A stretch of DNA of 64,000 nt from Lichenicola sp964247735 (GCA_964247735.1 CAXTVS010000012.1:8146-72145), one strand, 5' to 3'; positions 35,020 through 43,317 are shown, counted from the stretch's first letter. Numbers and translations: made by a program. Notes: generated by a model not told the origin, from the sequence alone.

Positions 35020-35817
35020 GTGATCGCCGAGCACGGGCTCGACGCGCGCAAGTCGCTCGGCCAGCACTTCCTGCTCGACCCGGCGCTGCTCGCCCGGATC
35101 GTGTCGCTGGCCGGGAACCTGTCGGGCCGACACGTGGTGGAGGTCGGGCCGGGTCCCGGCGGCCTGACGCGGGCGCTGCTGGCCAGTCCCGCCCGGAGCG
35201 TCACCGCGATCGAGATCGACCGCCGTGCCGCGGCGGCGATCGAGGCGCTGCGCTCGGCGGTGGCGTCGCCGGATGGCGGGTCGCGGCTGCGGCTGATCGA
35301 GGCGGATGCGACCGGGCAGGACCTCGCAGCCCTGGTCCCGGCGCCGCGGCAGGTGGTGGCGAACCTGCCCTACAACGTCGGCACGGCGCTGCTGGTCGGC
35401 TGGCTGCGCCAGGCGGCGTGCTGGGAGCGGCTGACGCTGATGTTCCAGGTGGAGGTGGCCGAGCGGATCGCGGCCGATCCGGGCTCGGATGCCTACGGAA
35501 GGCTGGCGGTGCTGGCGCGCTGGACCTGCGACGCGCAGCTTCTGCTCCGCATCCCGCCGGGCGCCTTCTCGCCGCCGCCCAAGGTGTTCTCCGCCGTGGT
35601 GGGGCTGGTGCCGCACGCGGTGCAGCCGGATCCGGCGCTGTTCGGGGCGATGGAGCGTGTGACGGCCGCCGCGTTCGGGCAGCGGCGCAAGATGCTGCGC
35701 GGCGCGCTCAGGGCGCTCGGCGGCGAGGCGCTGCTGGCGCGCGCGGACATCGACGGGCAGCGCCGGGCGGAAACCCTCAGCATCGCCGAGTTCGACCGCC
35801 TGGCGCGGCTGCTCTGA
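35020..35817 (+). CDS. rsmA: 16S rRNA dimethyladenosine transferase RsmA (KsgA)
   Basis: Dimethylates two adjacent adenines in the 3' hairpin of 16S rRNA. The protein has ARKSLGQHFLLD, the SAM motif VVEVGPGPGGLTRALL, AIEIDRRAAAAIE and the catalytic VVANLPYNVGTALL, with PPPKVFSAVV in the C-terminal domain. GTG at 35020 gives 265 residues, but the frame encodes LPTLRAVIAEHGL, family-like sequence, across that GTG. The next in-frame candidate is CTG at 34951, which overlaps the surA stop as CTGA. The true start may therefore be non-standard and upstream. Confidence 0.93.
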   Translation: MIAEHGLDARKSLGQHFLLDPALLARIVSLAGNLSGRHVVEVGPGPGGLTRALLASPARSVTAIEIDRRAAAAIEALRSAVASPDGGSRLRLIEADATGQDLAALVPAPRQVVANLPYNVGTALLVGWLRQAACWERLTLMFQVEVAERIAADPGSDAYGRLAVLARWTCDAQLLLRIPPGAFSPPPKVFSAVVGLVPHAVQPDPALFGAMERVTAAAFGQRRKMLRGALRALGGEALLARADIDGQRRAETLSIAEFDRLARLL

Positions 35818-35844
35818 GGCTCCATGAAGCGCTTGAACTTGAAG

Positions 35845-36317
35845 CGTGGTTCACGCCGCTGACGGATGCCCGGTGGGCGATGACGGAGCTGCATCGTCCG
35901 TGGAAGCGGACCGGACCCAGGCCTGAGCGGCAGTGACGATCGCCGCTTCGTGGAGGCGATATCGGGGACGACGCGATCGCAGTCCATGAACTGCCCATGA
36001 CGTCCGGCGATCGGAGCACCGCCGGCCGACGCCGTGGCGACGGAACACGGCCAATTCCATGCCTGATGGCTGACATGGCGTTCGACAGCGACGTCGTCGC
36101 CAGCCTGGACGTGGAAGATGCCAGGATCGTCATCTCACAGCACTCGCGCCGCGCGAAGCGGCTGCGGCTGCGGCTCGGCCATGAGATCCACACGTGGCAC
36201 CATCTGATCGAGAAGTGGTTCCGCAAGCCCACGGGGTTCAAGCGGATCGCTGCGCGCGTCGACAAGATCGACCAGAGCTTCAGCGCCCGTCTCGCCGCGG
36301 CCGTCATCGACTCGTGA
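35845..36317 (+). pseudogene. Decayed IS5-type transposase remnant
   Basis: Three pieces of one transposase remain. First, FTPLTDARWAMTELHRPWKR (from about 35850) resembles the N-terminus of IS5-family transposases. It hits a stop at 35934 and continues one frame over as DDRRFVEAIS. From about 36063 an open segment MADMAFDSDVVASLDVEDAR, then RRAKRLRLRLGHEIHTWHHL and FKRIAARVDKIDQSF, matches the C-terminal part, with HLIEKWFRK around the third catalytic acid. The middle, with the first two catalytic aspartates, is gone. It cannot make an active enzyme. The 176 bases after it, up to the lipoprotein gene, show nothing recognisable. Confidence 0.7.
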
Positions 36318-36493
36318 TGGGTCCAGCAAGACTCAAGCCAGGTCCACCAGCGCGTTCAAGATCCGGCTGACCGCGATCCCGGCATCCCGGTTCTCGAGGT
36401 CACGCCCGACCCGGGCTTGGAAGTCGGGCATTCCGTTGCCAAAAACGTACAGTCGTCGTATCGGGTTGTCACCTTTCCAACGGATGACGCTCG

Positions 36494-36907
36494 ATGTTCG
36501 CTCGCTTCGCCGGTTTGTGGCTGGTCAGCTCGCTGGTGCTTGCAGGCTGCACAAATCAGCCGCTCACCGTCGTCCGATCCCTCACGATGAGGCAGCCGGA
36601 CTTCGAACTTGGAGAACTCACGCCACAGACGCATTTCACGCTGAAGGATGTCATCAGGGTCGAGGCGTTCCTGAGCTGGCCGAATCCCGGCGACGAGGAC
36701 GGCCTTCACGATGTCGAATGGGACTGGTACAGGTCCGACGTCCTCGTGTCCCGAACCTCGCGCGACAACCTCCGCTTCGACTCGACACCCTATGGACTCT
36801 GGACCAGGCGGGCAGCCGCTGGTTTGGGACCTGGGATCTACCGGGTCGATACGCTTGTCGACGGCAAGCTGGTGGTGAGCGACCATCTTGTGATCGACCC
36901 GATCTAG
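36494..36907 (+). CDS. Hypothetical lipoprotein
   Basis: A 137-residue protein with a clear lipoprotein signal: hydrophobic stretch from residue 5 and lipobox LAGC with the acylated cysteine at residue 19, followed by TNQ, which suggests outer-membrane sorting. The mature part contains VEWDWYRSDVLVSRTSRDNL and PGIYRVDTLVDGKLV, giving a beta-sandwich impression like domains that bind sugars or proteins. I do not recognise a family. It lies between the IS5 remnant and the IS66 element, and codon use is less GC-biased than in neighbouring core genes, so it may be acquired. Confidence 0.75.
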   Translation: MFARFAGLWLVSSLVLAGCTNQPLTVVRSLTMRQPDFELGELTPQTHFTLKDVIRVEAFLSWPNPGDEDGLHDVEWDWYRSDVLVSRTSRDNLRFDSTPYGLWTRRAAAGLGPGIYRVDTLVDGKLVVSDHLVIDPI

Positions 36908-37064
36908 CAGGTTGTCGGGCGGCGGTGGAATCGGATCGAAGCCTAGGCGCTCATCGATCAGACCGTCCACCTGATCGGATCTGCTCTGTATACGTCCGGT
37001 CTCGACACGCTGACGTCGCGGTCGCGTTCTGCTTTGCCAGTGACTCACGGTTGGGAGCCTTGGG

Positions 37065-37706
37065 TTGGAGCAGGAGGTATTTTGGCGCGAGCACGTTGAC
37101 GCGTTCCTGCGGCAGGGTGGCTCGCAGCGGGATTATTGCCAGCAGCATGGGATCCCGCCGCGCGAGCTACGCAAGTGGCGGACGCGGTTCTACGGGCCGG
37201 TTAGGCAGCGGCCCACATCAGAGCCAGGCGCTGCTCCGGCAGAGGCGGGCTTAAGCGAATTCTCTTATGCCCGCCCTTCAGAGCCTGACGTCGCTTCAAG
37301 TGGCTTGACGGTCGCGACACCAGTCATTCGGCGTCGCTGGACCGCGGAACAGAAACGCCAGCTGGTCTGGGAGGGCCTCAACTCGGGCCAGCCTCTTGCC
37401 CGATATGCCCGGCACCATGGCATCCACGCCAGCGTGGTCCATCGGTGGCTCCGTGCCTTCGCCCGACCGATGTTGACTGCTCCCCAGGCCGAACCGCCAG
37501 CTGTGTTTGCCGCGGCGCGGGTCGCCAAGCCAGTGGAGGAGCAGGCGCTCGTGCTCCAGGCATCACCGCCCCCGCCGCCGGCACATCAAGCCCTGGTCGG
37601 ACAGATCGAGATCGAGCTGCTTGGCGGTCGTCGGATCCGCGTGGGACATGATGTCGACATAGACCTCCTGCGGCGGTTGATCGTCGCGCTGGACACGCCG
37701 GCATGA
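37065..37706 (+). CDS. tnpA: IS66 accessory protein TnpA
   Basis: A 213-residue protein with two helix-turn-helix-like segments: an N-terminal one around FLRQGGSQRDYCQQHGIPPR (residues 14-33) and a second around YARHHGIHASVVHRWLRAF in the middle. A proline-rich linker and the short conserved tail IEIELLGGRRIRVG typical of IS66 TnpA follow. It helps IS66 transposition but is not the catalytic subunit. The start used is TTG at 37065 with GGAGCAGGAGG overlapping it, so the start is uncertain by a few codons. Its stop overlaps tnpB (ATGA). Confidence 0.85.
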   Translation: MEQEVFWREHVDAFLRQGGSQRDYCQQHGIPPRELRKWRTRFYGPVRQRPTSEPGAAPAEAGLSEFSYARPSEPDVASSGLTVATPVIRRRWTAEQKRQLVWEGLNSGQPLARYARHHGIHASVVHRWLRAFARPMLTAPQAEPPAVFAAARVAKPVEEQALVLQASPPPPPAHQALVGQIEIELLGGRRIRVGHDVDIDLLRRLIVALDTPA

Positions 37707-38065
37707 TCTCGATGCCGGCCGGCGTCCGCATCCATTTGGCCCTTGGCCCGACAGACATGCGAAAGGGTTTTGACGGCTTGTCGTTGCTGGTGCAGGAGGT
37801 GCTGCGGACGAATCCGTTCAGCGGCCATCTGTTCATATTTCGCGGCAAGCGCGCGGGGATGCTCAAGATTCTGTTCCACGACGGCACCGGCATGTGCCTG
37901 TTCGCCAAGCGACTGGACCAGGGTGCGTTCACTTGGCCGACGACGCAGCCGCAGGCAGACGGCACCGTCTCGGTGACGCTGACGCCGGCGCAGTTGTCGA
38001 TGCTGCTGGAGGGGCTGGAGTGGCGGGCACCCGTGCAGACGCGGCGGCTGATGATTGCGGGCTGA
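37703..38065 (+). CDS. tnpB: IS66 accessory protein TnpB
   Basis: A 120-residue IS66 Orf2 protein, full length. It shows the family sequence: GPTDMRKGFDGLSLLVQEVL, then GHLFIFRGKRAGMLKILFHD and GMCLFAKRLDQGAFTWP. Needed for IS66 transposition; function unknown in detail. It should not be confused with the RNA-guided nuclease also named TnpB. ATG at 37703 overlaps the tnpA stop. Confidence 0.95.
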   Translation: MISMPAGVRIHLALGPTDMRKGFDGLSLLVQEVLRTNPFSGHLFIFRGKRAGMLKILFHDGTGMCLFAKRLDQGAFTWPTTQPQADGTVSVTLTPAQLSMLLEGLEWRAPVQTRRLMIAG

Positions 38066-38112
38066 GGCTGTTTTCGATGTACAGGATGCCGCTGGATCGG
38101 TAGCCTCCGCTC

Positions 38113-39696
38113 ATGCGGATCGCGCTCGACAGCCTGCCGACCGATGCCGCCATGCTGCAGCAGCTGGTGCGCGGCATGGCAGCGGCACTGGCTAGCCGGG
38201 ATGCGACAGTCGCCGAGAGCCAGGTCGAGATCGATCGGCTGCGCCTGATCATCAAGCAGCTTCAGCGTGGGCAGTTCGGCCGCAGCGCCGAGCGGCGCGA
38301 TCCCGACCAGATGGCGTTCGGTCTCGAGGAGCTGGAGGCCGATCTCGCCCGGGCAGAGGCGTGGCGAGCCGCAGCCATGCCGCCGGCCTCGGCTGATCCC
38401 ATTCCGACGGCGCCTGCCAAACCTCCGCATCGGGCACCGCTTCCGGCCCATCTGCCGCGCGTCGAGACCGTCATCCCGGTCCCGCACGACGTCTGCCCGG
38501 AGTGTGGCGGCGCCCTGCACGATGCCGGCGCCACCAGCAGCGAGATGCTCGACTGGATTCCGGCGCAAATCCGCGTGGTTCGTATCACCCGACCCAAGCG
38601 GGCCTGCCGCTGCTGCGGCACACTGCACCAGGCACCAGCCCCAGAGCGGGTGCTGGCTGGCGGCCTCGCCACCCCCGGACTGATCGCCCACGTGCTGGTG
38701 AGCCGCTACTGCGACCACCTACCGCTATATCGCCAGAGCAGGATCTTCGCCCGGCACGGGCTGGAGATCAGCCGCTCCACCCTGTACGGGCTGGAGATCA
38801 GCCGCTCCACCCTGTCGGGCTGGATCGGTGCTGCCTGCTGGTGGTTGGAGGCGCTGCACGAACGGCTGGTCGCGCATGTGATGGCGGGTGACCGGGTCTT
38901 CGCCGACGACACGCCGCTGCCGGTGCTCGATCCTGGACGTGGCCGGACCAAGACCGGCCGCCTGTGGGCCTACACGCGCGACGACCGCTCCTACGGCAGC
39001 AACGCTCCACCGGCGGTGGTCTTCCACTATGCGCCTGACCGCACCGGTACCCGCCCAGCGGAGCATCTCAAGACGTTCCGCGGCATCCTGCAGGTGGACG
39101 GCTATGCCGGCTTCGAGGCTCTGGCGGACAAAGGCACCGTCACCCTGGCCGCCTGCTGGGCTCATGCCCGGAGGAAGTTCTTCGAGCTGCACGAGGCGGG
39201 CTCGCCTGTCGCCACCGAGGCAGTGCAGCGGATCGACGAACTCTACGAGATCGAGGCGACGATCCGGGGCCAGCCGCCGGGTGAGCGGCTGCGGGTGCGC
39301 CAGCAACAGTCACTGCCTTTGGTCGAGGTTCTGCAGGCGTGGCTGGACCTGCAGCTGTTGCGCCTTCCGGGACGCAGCAGGTTGGCCGAGGCGATCCGCT
39401 ACGCGCTCGGGCGGTGGTCGGCGCTGACCCGGTTCCTCGACGACGGGCGGATTGACCTGGACACCAACCCTGTCGAAAGAGCGATTAGGCCAATTGCTTT
39501 GGGCCGTAAAAACAGCCTGTTCGCCGGCAGCGAGGGCGGTGCGAACCGGTGGGCAATCGTCGCCTCGCTGATCGAGACCGCAAAGCTCAACGGCGTCGAA
39601 CCGTACGTGTGGCTCTGCGACAGTCTGACCCAGATGGTGGACGGACATCCGGCCAATCGGCTCGATACGCTGATGCCGTGGATGTCGGCAAAATAA
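38113..39696 (+). CDS. tnpC: IS66 transposase TnpC with internal 10-residue duplication
   Basis: DDE transposase of 527 residues. The N-terminal coiled/helical region has the LIIKQLQRGQFGRSAER segment. It is followed by a zinc-finger-like CPECGG...CRCC region and the catalytic core (FADDTPLPVLDPGRGRTKTG, LQVDGYAGFEAL, CWAHARRKFFELH). The C-terminal NPVERAIRPIALGRKNSLFA is also present. The reading frame is intact, but HGLEISRSTLYGLEISRSTL shows an in-frame duplication of ten residues at about 217-236. This may affect activity because it lies just before the catalytic core. Confidence 0.92.
   Translation: MRIALDSLPTDAAMLQQLVRGMAAALASRDATVAESQVEIDRLRLIIKQLQRGQFGRSAERRDPDQMAFGLEELEADLARAEAWRAAAMPPASADPIPTAPAKPPHRAPLPAHLPRVETVIPVPHDVCPECGGALHDAGATSSEMLDWIPAQIRVVRITRPKRACRCCGTLHQAPAPERVLAGGLATPGLIAHVLVSRYCDHLPLYRQSRIFARHGLEISRSTLYGLEISRSTLSGWIGAACWWLEALHERLVAHVMAGDRVFADDTPLPVLDPGRGRTKTGRLWAYTRDDRSYGSNAPPAVVFHYAPDRTGTRPAEHLKTFRGILQVDGYAGFEALADKGTVTLAACWAHARRKFFELHEAGSPVATEAVQRIDELYEIEATIRGQPPGERLRVRQQQSLPLVEVLQAWLDLQLLRLPGRSRLAEAIRYALGRWSALTRFLDDGRIDLDTNPVERAIRPIALGRKNSLFAGSEGGANRWAIVASLIETAKLNGVEPYVWLCDSLTQMVDGHPANRLDTLMPWMSAK
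38757..38823 (+). repeat. 29-base tandem duplication inside tnpC
   Basis: The unit at 38757-38785 recurs at 38787-38815, followed by the first eight bases again at 38816-38823. A single extra A at 38786 separates the copies, so the net insertion is 30 bases and the frame is kept. Confidence 0.95.
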
Positions 39697-39773
39697 ACTC
39701 AAGGACGATAGCGTAGTGTCCGCTCGATGGTGATTACCCGCGGGTCTTCACCTACTGGCTACGAATCGGGATC

Positions 39774-40178
39774 CTAGCAGAACTTAGCGCGGTTATAGCA
39801 ATCCGAGGCCAGCAACTCTATCGACATACGGATACGTATGGCGAGGTCAGGATCGCCTTCATACGTTACGTCGTCAAATCTACCGCTTTTGGGGATCTTC
39901 AGGAGCATGGTGTCACCTAGTTTGTATGAGTAGCCGTTGTAGACGGTCGTCCAGTCGATCCAGGTCACGCCGTTGCGGGTGACGAAGCCGGACGAGCACA
40001 GCCCCTTCAGCAGCACGTCGGTGACGACCTCGCCGTTCAGCTTGGCCTTACCGATCATGTTGTGCCGCAGTGCCGTGGTGACGACCTCGTGGGAGTCGTT
40101 GCACCGTTCGGCCGCCGTACCCCCGCCAGGGTGTGCGAGGACGGCCAGAGTTGCCGCGAGCCGTAGCATGAGCCTCAT
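39774..40178 (-). CDS. Small secreted four-cysteine protein, candidate partner of the lysozyme protein
   Basis: A 134-residue protein with a signal peptide (MLRLAATLAVLAHPGGGTAA) and a mature part of about 110 residues carrying four cysteines (ERCND, LLKGLCSSGF, SDCYNRAKFC), enough for two disulfides. No family is recognised. Its ATG overlaps the stop of the upstream lysozyme-domain gene by four bases, so the two are translated together. Tight coupling of a peptidoglycan hydrolase with a small periplasmic protein suggests an immunity or inhibitor role; this is an inference from context. Confidence 0.8.
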   Translation of the reverse strand: MRLMLRLAATLAVLAHPGGGTAAERCNDSHEVVTTALRHNMIGKAKLNGEVVTDVLLKGLCSSGFVTRNGVTWIDWTTVYNGYSYKLGDTMLLKIPKSGRFDDVTYEGDPDLAIRIRMSIELLASDCYNRAKFC

Positions 40179-41647
40179 TCTTTGGTTCCATATTCACCTT
40201 GCAGCAGCAACTTGGCTTCCCCCTGCCGTCTCCTCACCAAGTCTTGCAAGACTTTGCCGCCGGACTTGGTCTGTTCTTTCATTGCGAGGGCTGCAGCATG
40301 AAAGTTGCCCTTGTTGACAGCATCTCGAACAGCTGGCCAGCCATGCCCCGGATTGTAGAGGAACGATACCAGCGCATCAAATTCGTTAGGCTTCAAGGGC
40401 ACAGTGATGTCGCGGCGCACCTTGTCTTCGTAAGGCCCGATCGTCGAAGCGAGGAGACGGGCCTGCTGATCGGACGAAAGGCCGAGCAGATGCTTATTGT
40501 CTTTGATGAACTTCCTTGTCTTGTCAGGAGGCAGGTGAGATGCACCGCTGATCTTTTCGGCAACGTCGGGTGCAACACCAATCCCTTCCAAGTCTGCAAC
40601 GATCTGGTCTGCTGATTTGTTCTTCATATCGTAGCCCGGGCCGAGCGTGACGCCGGATGCCGCGGAGGGACGGTGCAAGGTGTTGCTGGTCCCGGGCAGC
40701 TCCTCCTCCTTCTCGATGAAACCGCGGCCGGCAAACGAGGTTGTGAGCAACGCGGGCGAGACAGCGGTCACGGCTGCGGCAGGTGGCGCCAATTGATGCC
40801 CGACAGGGGCCGGGCCGGCGGAGCCGTTCGGCGGGGCCGCAGCCGGCTGGCCCTGCGCGCGCGGCAATGTCGCCGCGTCGCTCCCGCCCGCCTGCGCCAC
40901 CTCCACACTGCCGGACGGCCGGGGCGACCGGTCGGCCTCCCGCATCCCCTGCAGCATGGCCAGCACGTCGCCGTTCGCGTCGGCGCCGGACGTTCCGGCG
41001 CTCGTGGCGGAGCCCTGCCCGGCTCGGCTGCCACCGGTATCGCCGACGGCCGCACGGATCACGGGTGGAAGTGCCGCGCCCGGCGTCATGACGACGTCCA
41101 GCGCCCGGCGACCGGTGCCGGACGACGGCGTGGCCCCGGCCAGGGCGGGAACGTCGTCCTCGGCCGCCGCCGGCCCAGGCTCGGCAAAGGGCGCCCGGAC
41201 GAACGGTGCGCCTGGACACGGCGCCGACCGCGAGCGCAAGGCGTCGCCCAGGCCGAGGGCGTTCAGGTCGACGTTGGCCAGCCGGTTCATGTCGAACCGT
41301 CCAGTGCTGCGGGGGCCGTAGGCCGCAGCGATGGGAACGGATCGGGCCACGGAAGCCTCGGCGGAACCCGCTCCTGGCGCCGGCGGCTGTGGTCCCGGCT
41401 CGCCCTCGGCCGCCCCCATCGGGCCGAGCAGGGACGGATCGTCCTGCAGTGCCTCGACCAGGGCACCGAGATCCTCCCAGCTCCGTCCACCCCTTGAACC
41501 CGCTCCCGCGTCCAGCCGCAGGGAATGCGGCACGATCGACACCGAGGTTCCCGGACCGTGGCCCGCTCCCGTGGAGGGGCTACCCTGCCTTGCGCCCTCC
41601 ATCACCTCCGCCGGCAGCGTGACCTGGAACGAGACCGGGATGCGCAC
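40175..41647 (-). CDS. Large protein with C-terminal GH24/pesticin-like lysozyme domain
   Basis: A 490-residue protein. Residues 1-308 are Ala/Gly/Pro-rich, probably disordered, with no signal peptide or membrane helix. Residues 309-485 form a lysozyme-like domain: FIEKEEELPG (candidate catalytic Glu 314-316), SGVTLGPGYDM (Thr334 and Asp340, matching the Glu/Thr/Asp arrangement of pesticin-type muramidases) and FDALVSFLYNPGHGW typical of GH24. It should cleave the peptidoglycan glycan strand. The start is GTG at 41647. With no secretion signal, delivery could be by a specialised system or lysis; a phage-derived endolysin is an alternative. Confidence 0.83.
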   Translation of the reverse strand: MRIPVSFQVTLPAEVMEGARQGSPSTGAGHGPGTSVSIVPHSLRLDAGAGSRGGRSWEDLGALVEALQDDPSLLGPMGAAEGEPGPQPPAPGAGSAEASVARSVPIAAAYGPRSTGRFDMNRLANVDLNALGLGDALRSRSAPCPGAPFVRAPFAEPGPAAAEDDVPALAGATPSSGTGRRALDVVMTPGAALPPVIRAAVGDTGGSRAGQGSATSAGTSGADANGDVLAMLQGMREADRSPRPSGSVEVAQAGGSDAATLPRAQGQPAAAPPNGSAGPAPVGHQLAPPAAAVTAVSPALLTTSFAGRGFIEKEEELPGTSNTLHRPSAASGVTLGPGYDMKNKSADQIVADLEGIGVAPDVAEKISGASHLPPDKTRKFIKDNKHLLGLSSDQQARLLASTIGPYEDKVRRDITVPLKPNEFDALVSFLYNPGHGWPAVRDAVNKGNFHAAALAMKEQTKSGGKVLQDLVRRRQGEAKLLLQGEYGTKE

Positions 41648-41926
41648 CCACCCGGGGGGTAGCCGGTCCGGCAGCGGCTCTGGCGGCGAGGTGCCTTAGC
41701 TCACCGTGGCGTTCATGGTGAAGGGAAGCCGGACTTCGTCCAAGAGGCTGCTCCTGCGCGATCGCCTCCCATCCTAGCCTGTCCCAACGACGTCGATGCC
41801 GCACGTGATGCGAAGCATTCTGACCAAGCCCGCGCGCGTCCGACAGCCAGGCTGCTGCCACACCGTCCGATCTGCCTGTCAAGGCGCAGTGCTCGTACGC
41901 TTACTCTGCTCTGGCATCGTGTCGGA

Positions 41927-43180
41927 TCAGTCGGCGTCCAGCCGCTCCAGGGGAGCGCCGGCATGGGTGGCCTGGAGCGCCGCCCGTTCGGCATCCACCA
42001 TGTAGTCGCGCGACAGCGGCACGGCTTCGGCGTCGCGGGTGAGCTGGACCTGGAAGTTCATGTGGCCCTGGCGCCGGAACGCGATCTCCGAGCCGGCCAG
42101 ATAGAGCTCGAACATGCGGCAGAAGCGCTGGTCGTAGAGCGAGGCGATCAGGTCGCGGTTGGCGGCGAAGCGGCGTCGCCAGTGCGCGATCGTCTTCGCG
42201 TAGTGCAGCCGGAGGATCTCGCAGTCGGTCACCCACAGGCCGGAGCGCTCGATGGCGGCGAAGGTCTCGCTCAGCGCCGGCGAGTAGCCGCCTGGGAAGA
42301 TGTACTTGTCGAGCCACGGGTTGGTGGCGCCGGGCCCCTCGTTGCGGCCGATCGAGTGCACCAGCGCCACGCCGTCCGGGCGCAGGCAGTCGCGGATGCG
42401 GGCGAAGTAGGAGTCGAAATGGCCGACCCCGACATGCTCGAACATGCCGACCGAGACGATGCGGTCGAACCGGCGGTCGACGGCGCGGTAGTCCATCAGC
42501 TCGAACCGCACCCGGTCGGACAGGCCTTCCGACTCGGCCCGCGCGCGCGCTTCCGCCAGCTGCTCGGTGGACAGGGTGATGCCGGTGACCTGGGCGCCGT
42601 AGTCGCGGGCCAGGGTCAGCGCCATGCCGCCCCAGCCGCAGCCGATGTCGAGCACCTCGAGGCCCGGCCGGTCGAGGCGCAGCTTGGCGGCGATGTGGCG
42701 CTTCTTGGCTTCCTGCGCCTCCTCCAGGGTCTCGTCGCCGCGCGGGAAGTAGGCGCACGAGTACTGCCGGTCGCGGTCCAGGAACAGGCTGTAGAGCCGG
42801 CCGTTGAGGTCGTAGTGGTGGGCCACGTTGCGCCGCGCGCGCGGCGCCGGGTTGTACTGGGTGAACACCCGCTTGGCCTCGCGCAGCCGCGACGACACCG
42901 TGGCGCCGGGATGGCCGCCGCGCACCGCGTTGACCATGAACACGTCCATCAGGTCGTAGAGCGTGCAGCCGACCGGGCGGATCGTGCCGGCCATGTAGGC
43001 CTCCCCGAACGCCAGCCCCGGGTTGAGCAGGAGCCCGGTCTCGATGGCCGGATCCAGCATCTCCATCCCGACATGCGGACTGCCGTGCCCGTAGGACCGC
43101 GACTGCCCGCCCGCGTACCTGATGTCCAGCCGGCCGAACCGGATGAATCGCCTGAGTACCAGATCGAGCAGGACAGGCAT
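41927..43180 (-). CDS. cfa: Cyclopropane-fatty-acyl-phospholipid synthase family methyltransferase
   Basis: SAM-dependent enzyme that adds a methylene bridge across the double bond of membrane phospholipid acyl chains. The 417 residues have the N-terminal lipid-binding region (GLAFGEAYMAGTI), then AHHYDLNGRLYSLFLD and YSCAYFPRGDETLEEAQ, the SAM motif LDIGCGWGGMALTLARDY, and SVGMFEHVGVGHF with the catalytic region. ATG at 43180 follows GGAG; an ATG at 43255 would abut the terminator hairpin and is unlikely. It is transcribed in the same direction as rplI but behind a terminator. Confidence 0.94.
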   Translation of the reverse strand: MPVLLDLVLRRFIRFGRLDIRYAGGQSRSYGHGSPHVGMEMLDPAIETGLLLNPGLAFGEAYMAGTIRPVGCTLYDLMDVFMVNAVRGGHPGATVSSRLREAKRVFTQYNPAPRARRNVAHHYDLNGRLYSLFLDRDRQYSCAYFPRGDETLEEAQEAKKRHIAAKLRLDRPGLEVLDIGCGWGGMALTLARDYGAQVTGITLSTEQLAEARARAESEGLSDRVRFELMDYRAVDRRFDRIVSVGMFEHVGVGHFDSYFARIRDCLRPDGVALVHSIGRNEGPGATNPWLDKYIFPGGYSPALSETFAAIERSGLWVTDCEILRLHYAKTIAHWRRRFAANRDLIASLYDQRFCRMFELYLAGSEIAFRRQGHMNFQVQLTRDAEAVPLSRDYMVDAERAALQATHAGAPLERLDAD

Positions 43181-43259
43181 GCCTGGTTCTCCTACGGCAG
43201 CAGCGGGCGCAGGATGAACCGACAGCGGCGTGGCGGTCAAAGGTGGCAGGCGCATGCGG

Positions 43260-43289
43260 AAACGGCCCGGACGTGCGCCCGGGCCGTTT
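43260..43289 (-). terminator. Rho-independent terminator after rplI
   Basis: Perfect 11-base stem AAACGGCCCGG (43260-43270) with CCGGGCCGTTT (43279-43289) around an 8-base loop, 28 bases beyond the rplI stop. The U-tract on the minus strand is short (TTT). It ends the rpsF-rpsR-rplI unit and separates it from cfa. Confidence 0.85.
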
Positions 43290-43317
43290 CGTCGTGACCG
43301 GCTCCGGCGCGGCTGCG

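Larger units (their letters stand above)
36988..39737 (+). mobile_element. IS66-family insertion sequence
   Basis: Three genes in the IS66 order tnpA-tnpB-tnpC occupy 37065-39696. The ends are tentative. A left terminus GTATACGTCCGG (from 36988) and a right terminus whose complement begins GTAATCACC (to 39737) both start GTA and share a GACAC further in, but the match is poor. No 8-base target duplication was found flanking these ends. The element separates the orphan lipoprotein from the lysozyme gene pair. Confidence 0.75.

Noticed and set aside
37703..38065. TnpB as an RNA-guided nuclease
   Set aside because: This is the 120-residue IS66 accessory protein; the IS200/IS605 TnpB nuclease is unrelated and about three times larger.
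36980..39745. Target-site duplication of the IS66 element
   Set aside because: The eight bases before 36988 and after 39737 do not match, so either the ends are misplaced or the duplication has been lost.
40175..41647. A prophage remnant around the lysozyme gene
   Set aside because: No holin, tail, capsid, integrase or attachment site is recognisable in the surrounding sequence, so phage origin is possible only for the single gene.
41648..41926. A coding gene between the lysozyme gene and cfa
   Set aside because: Only short overlapping open frames without motifs; the 279 bases probably hold the lysozyme gene promoter and the cfa 3' region.
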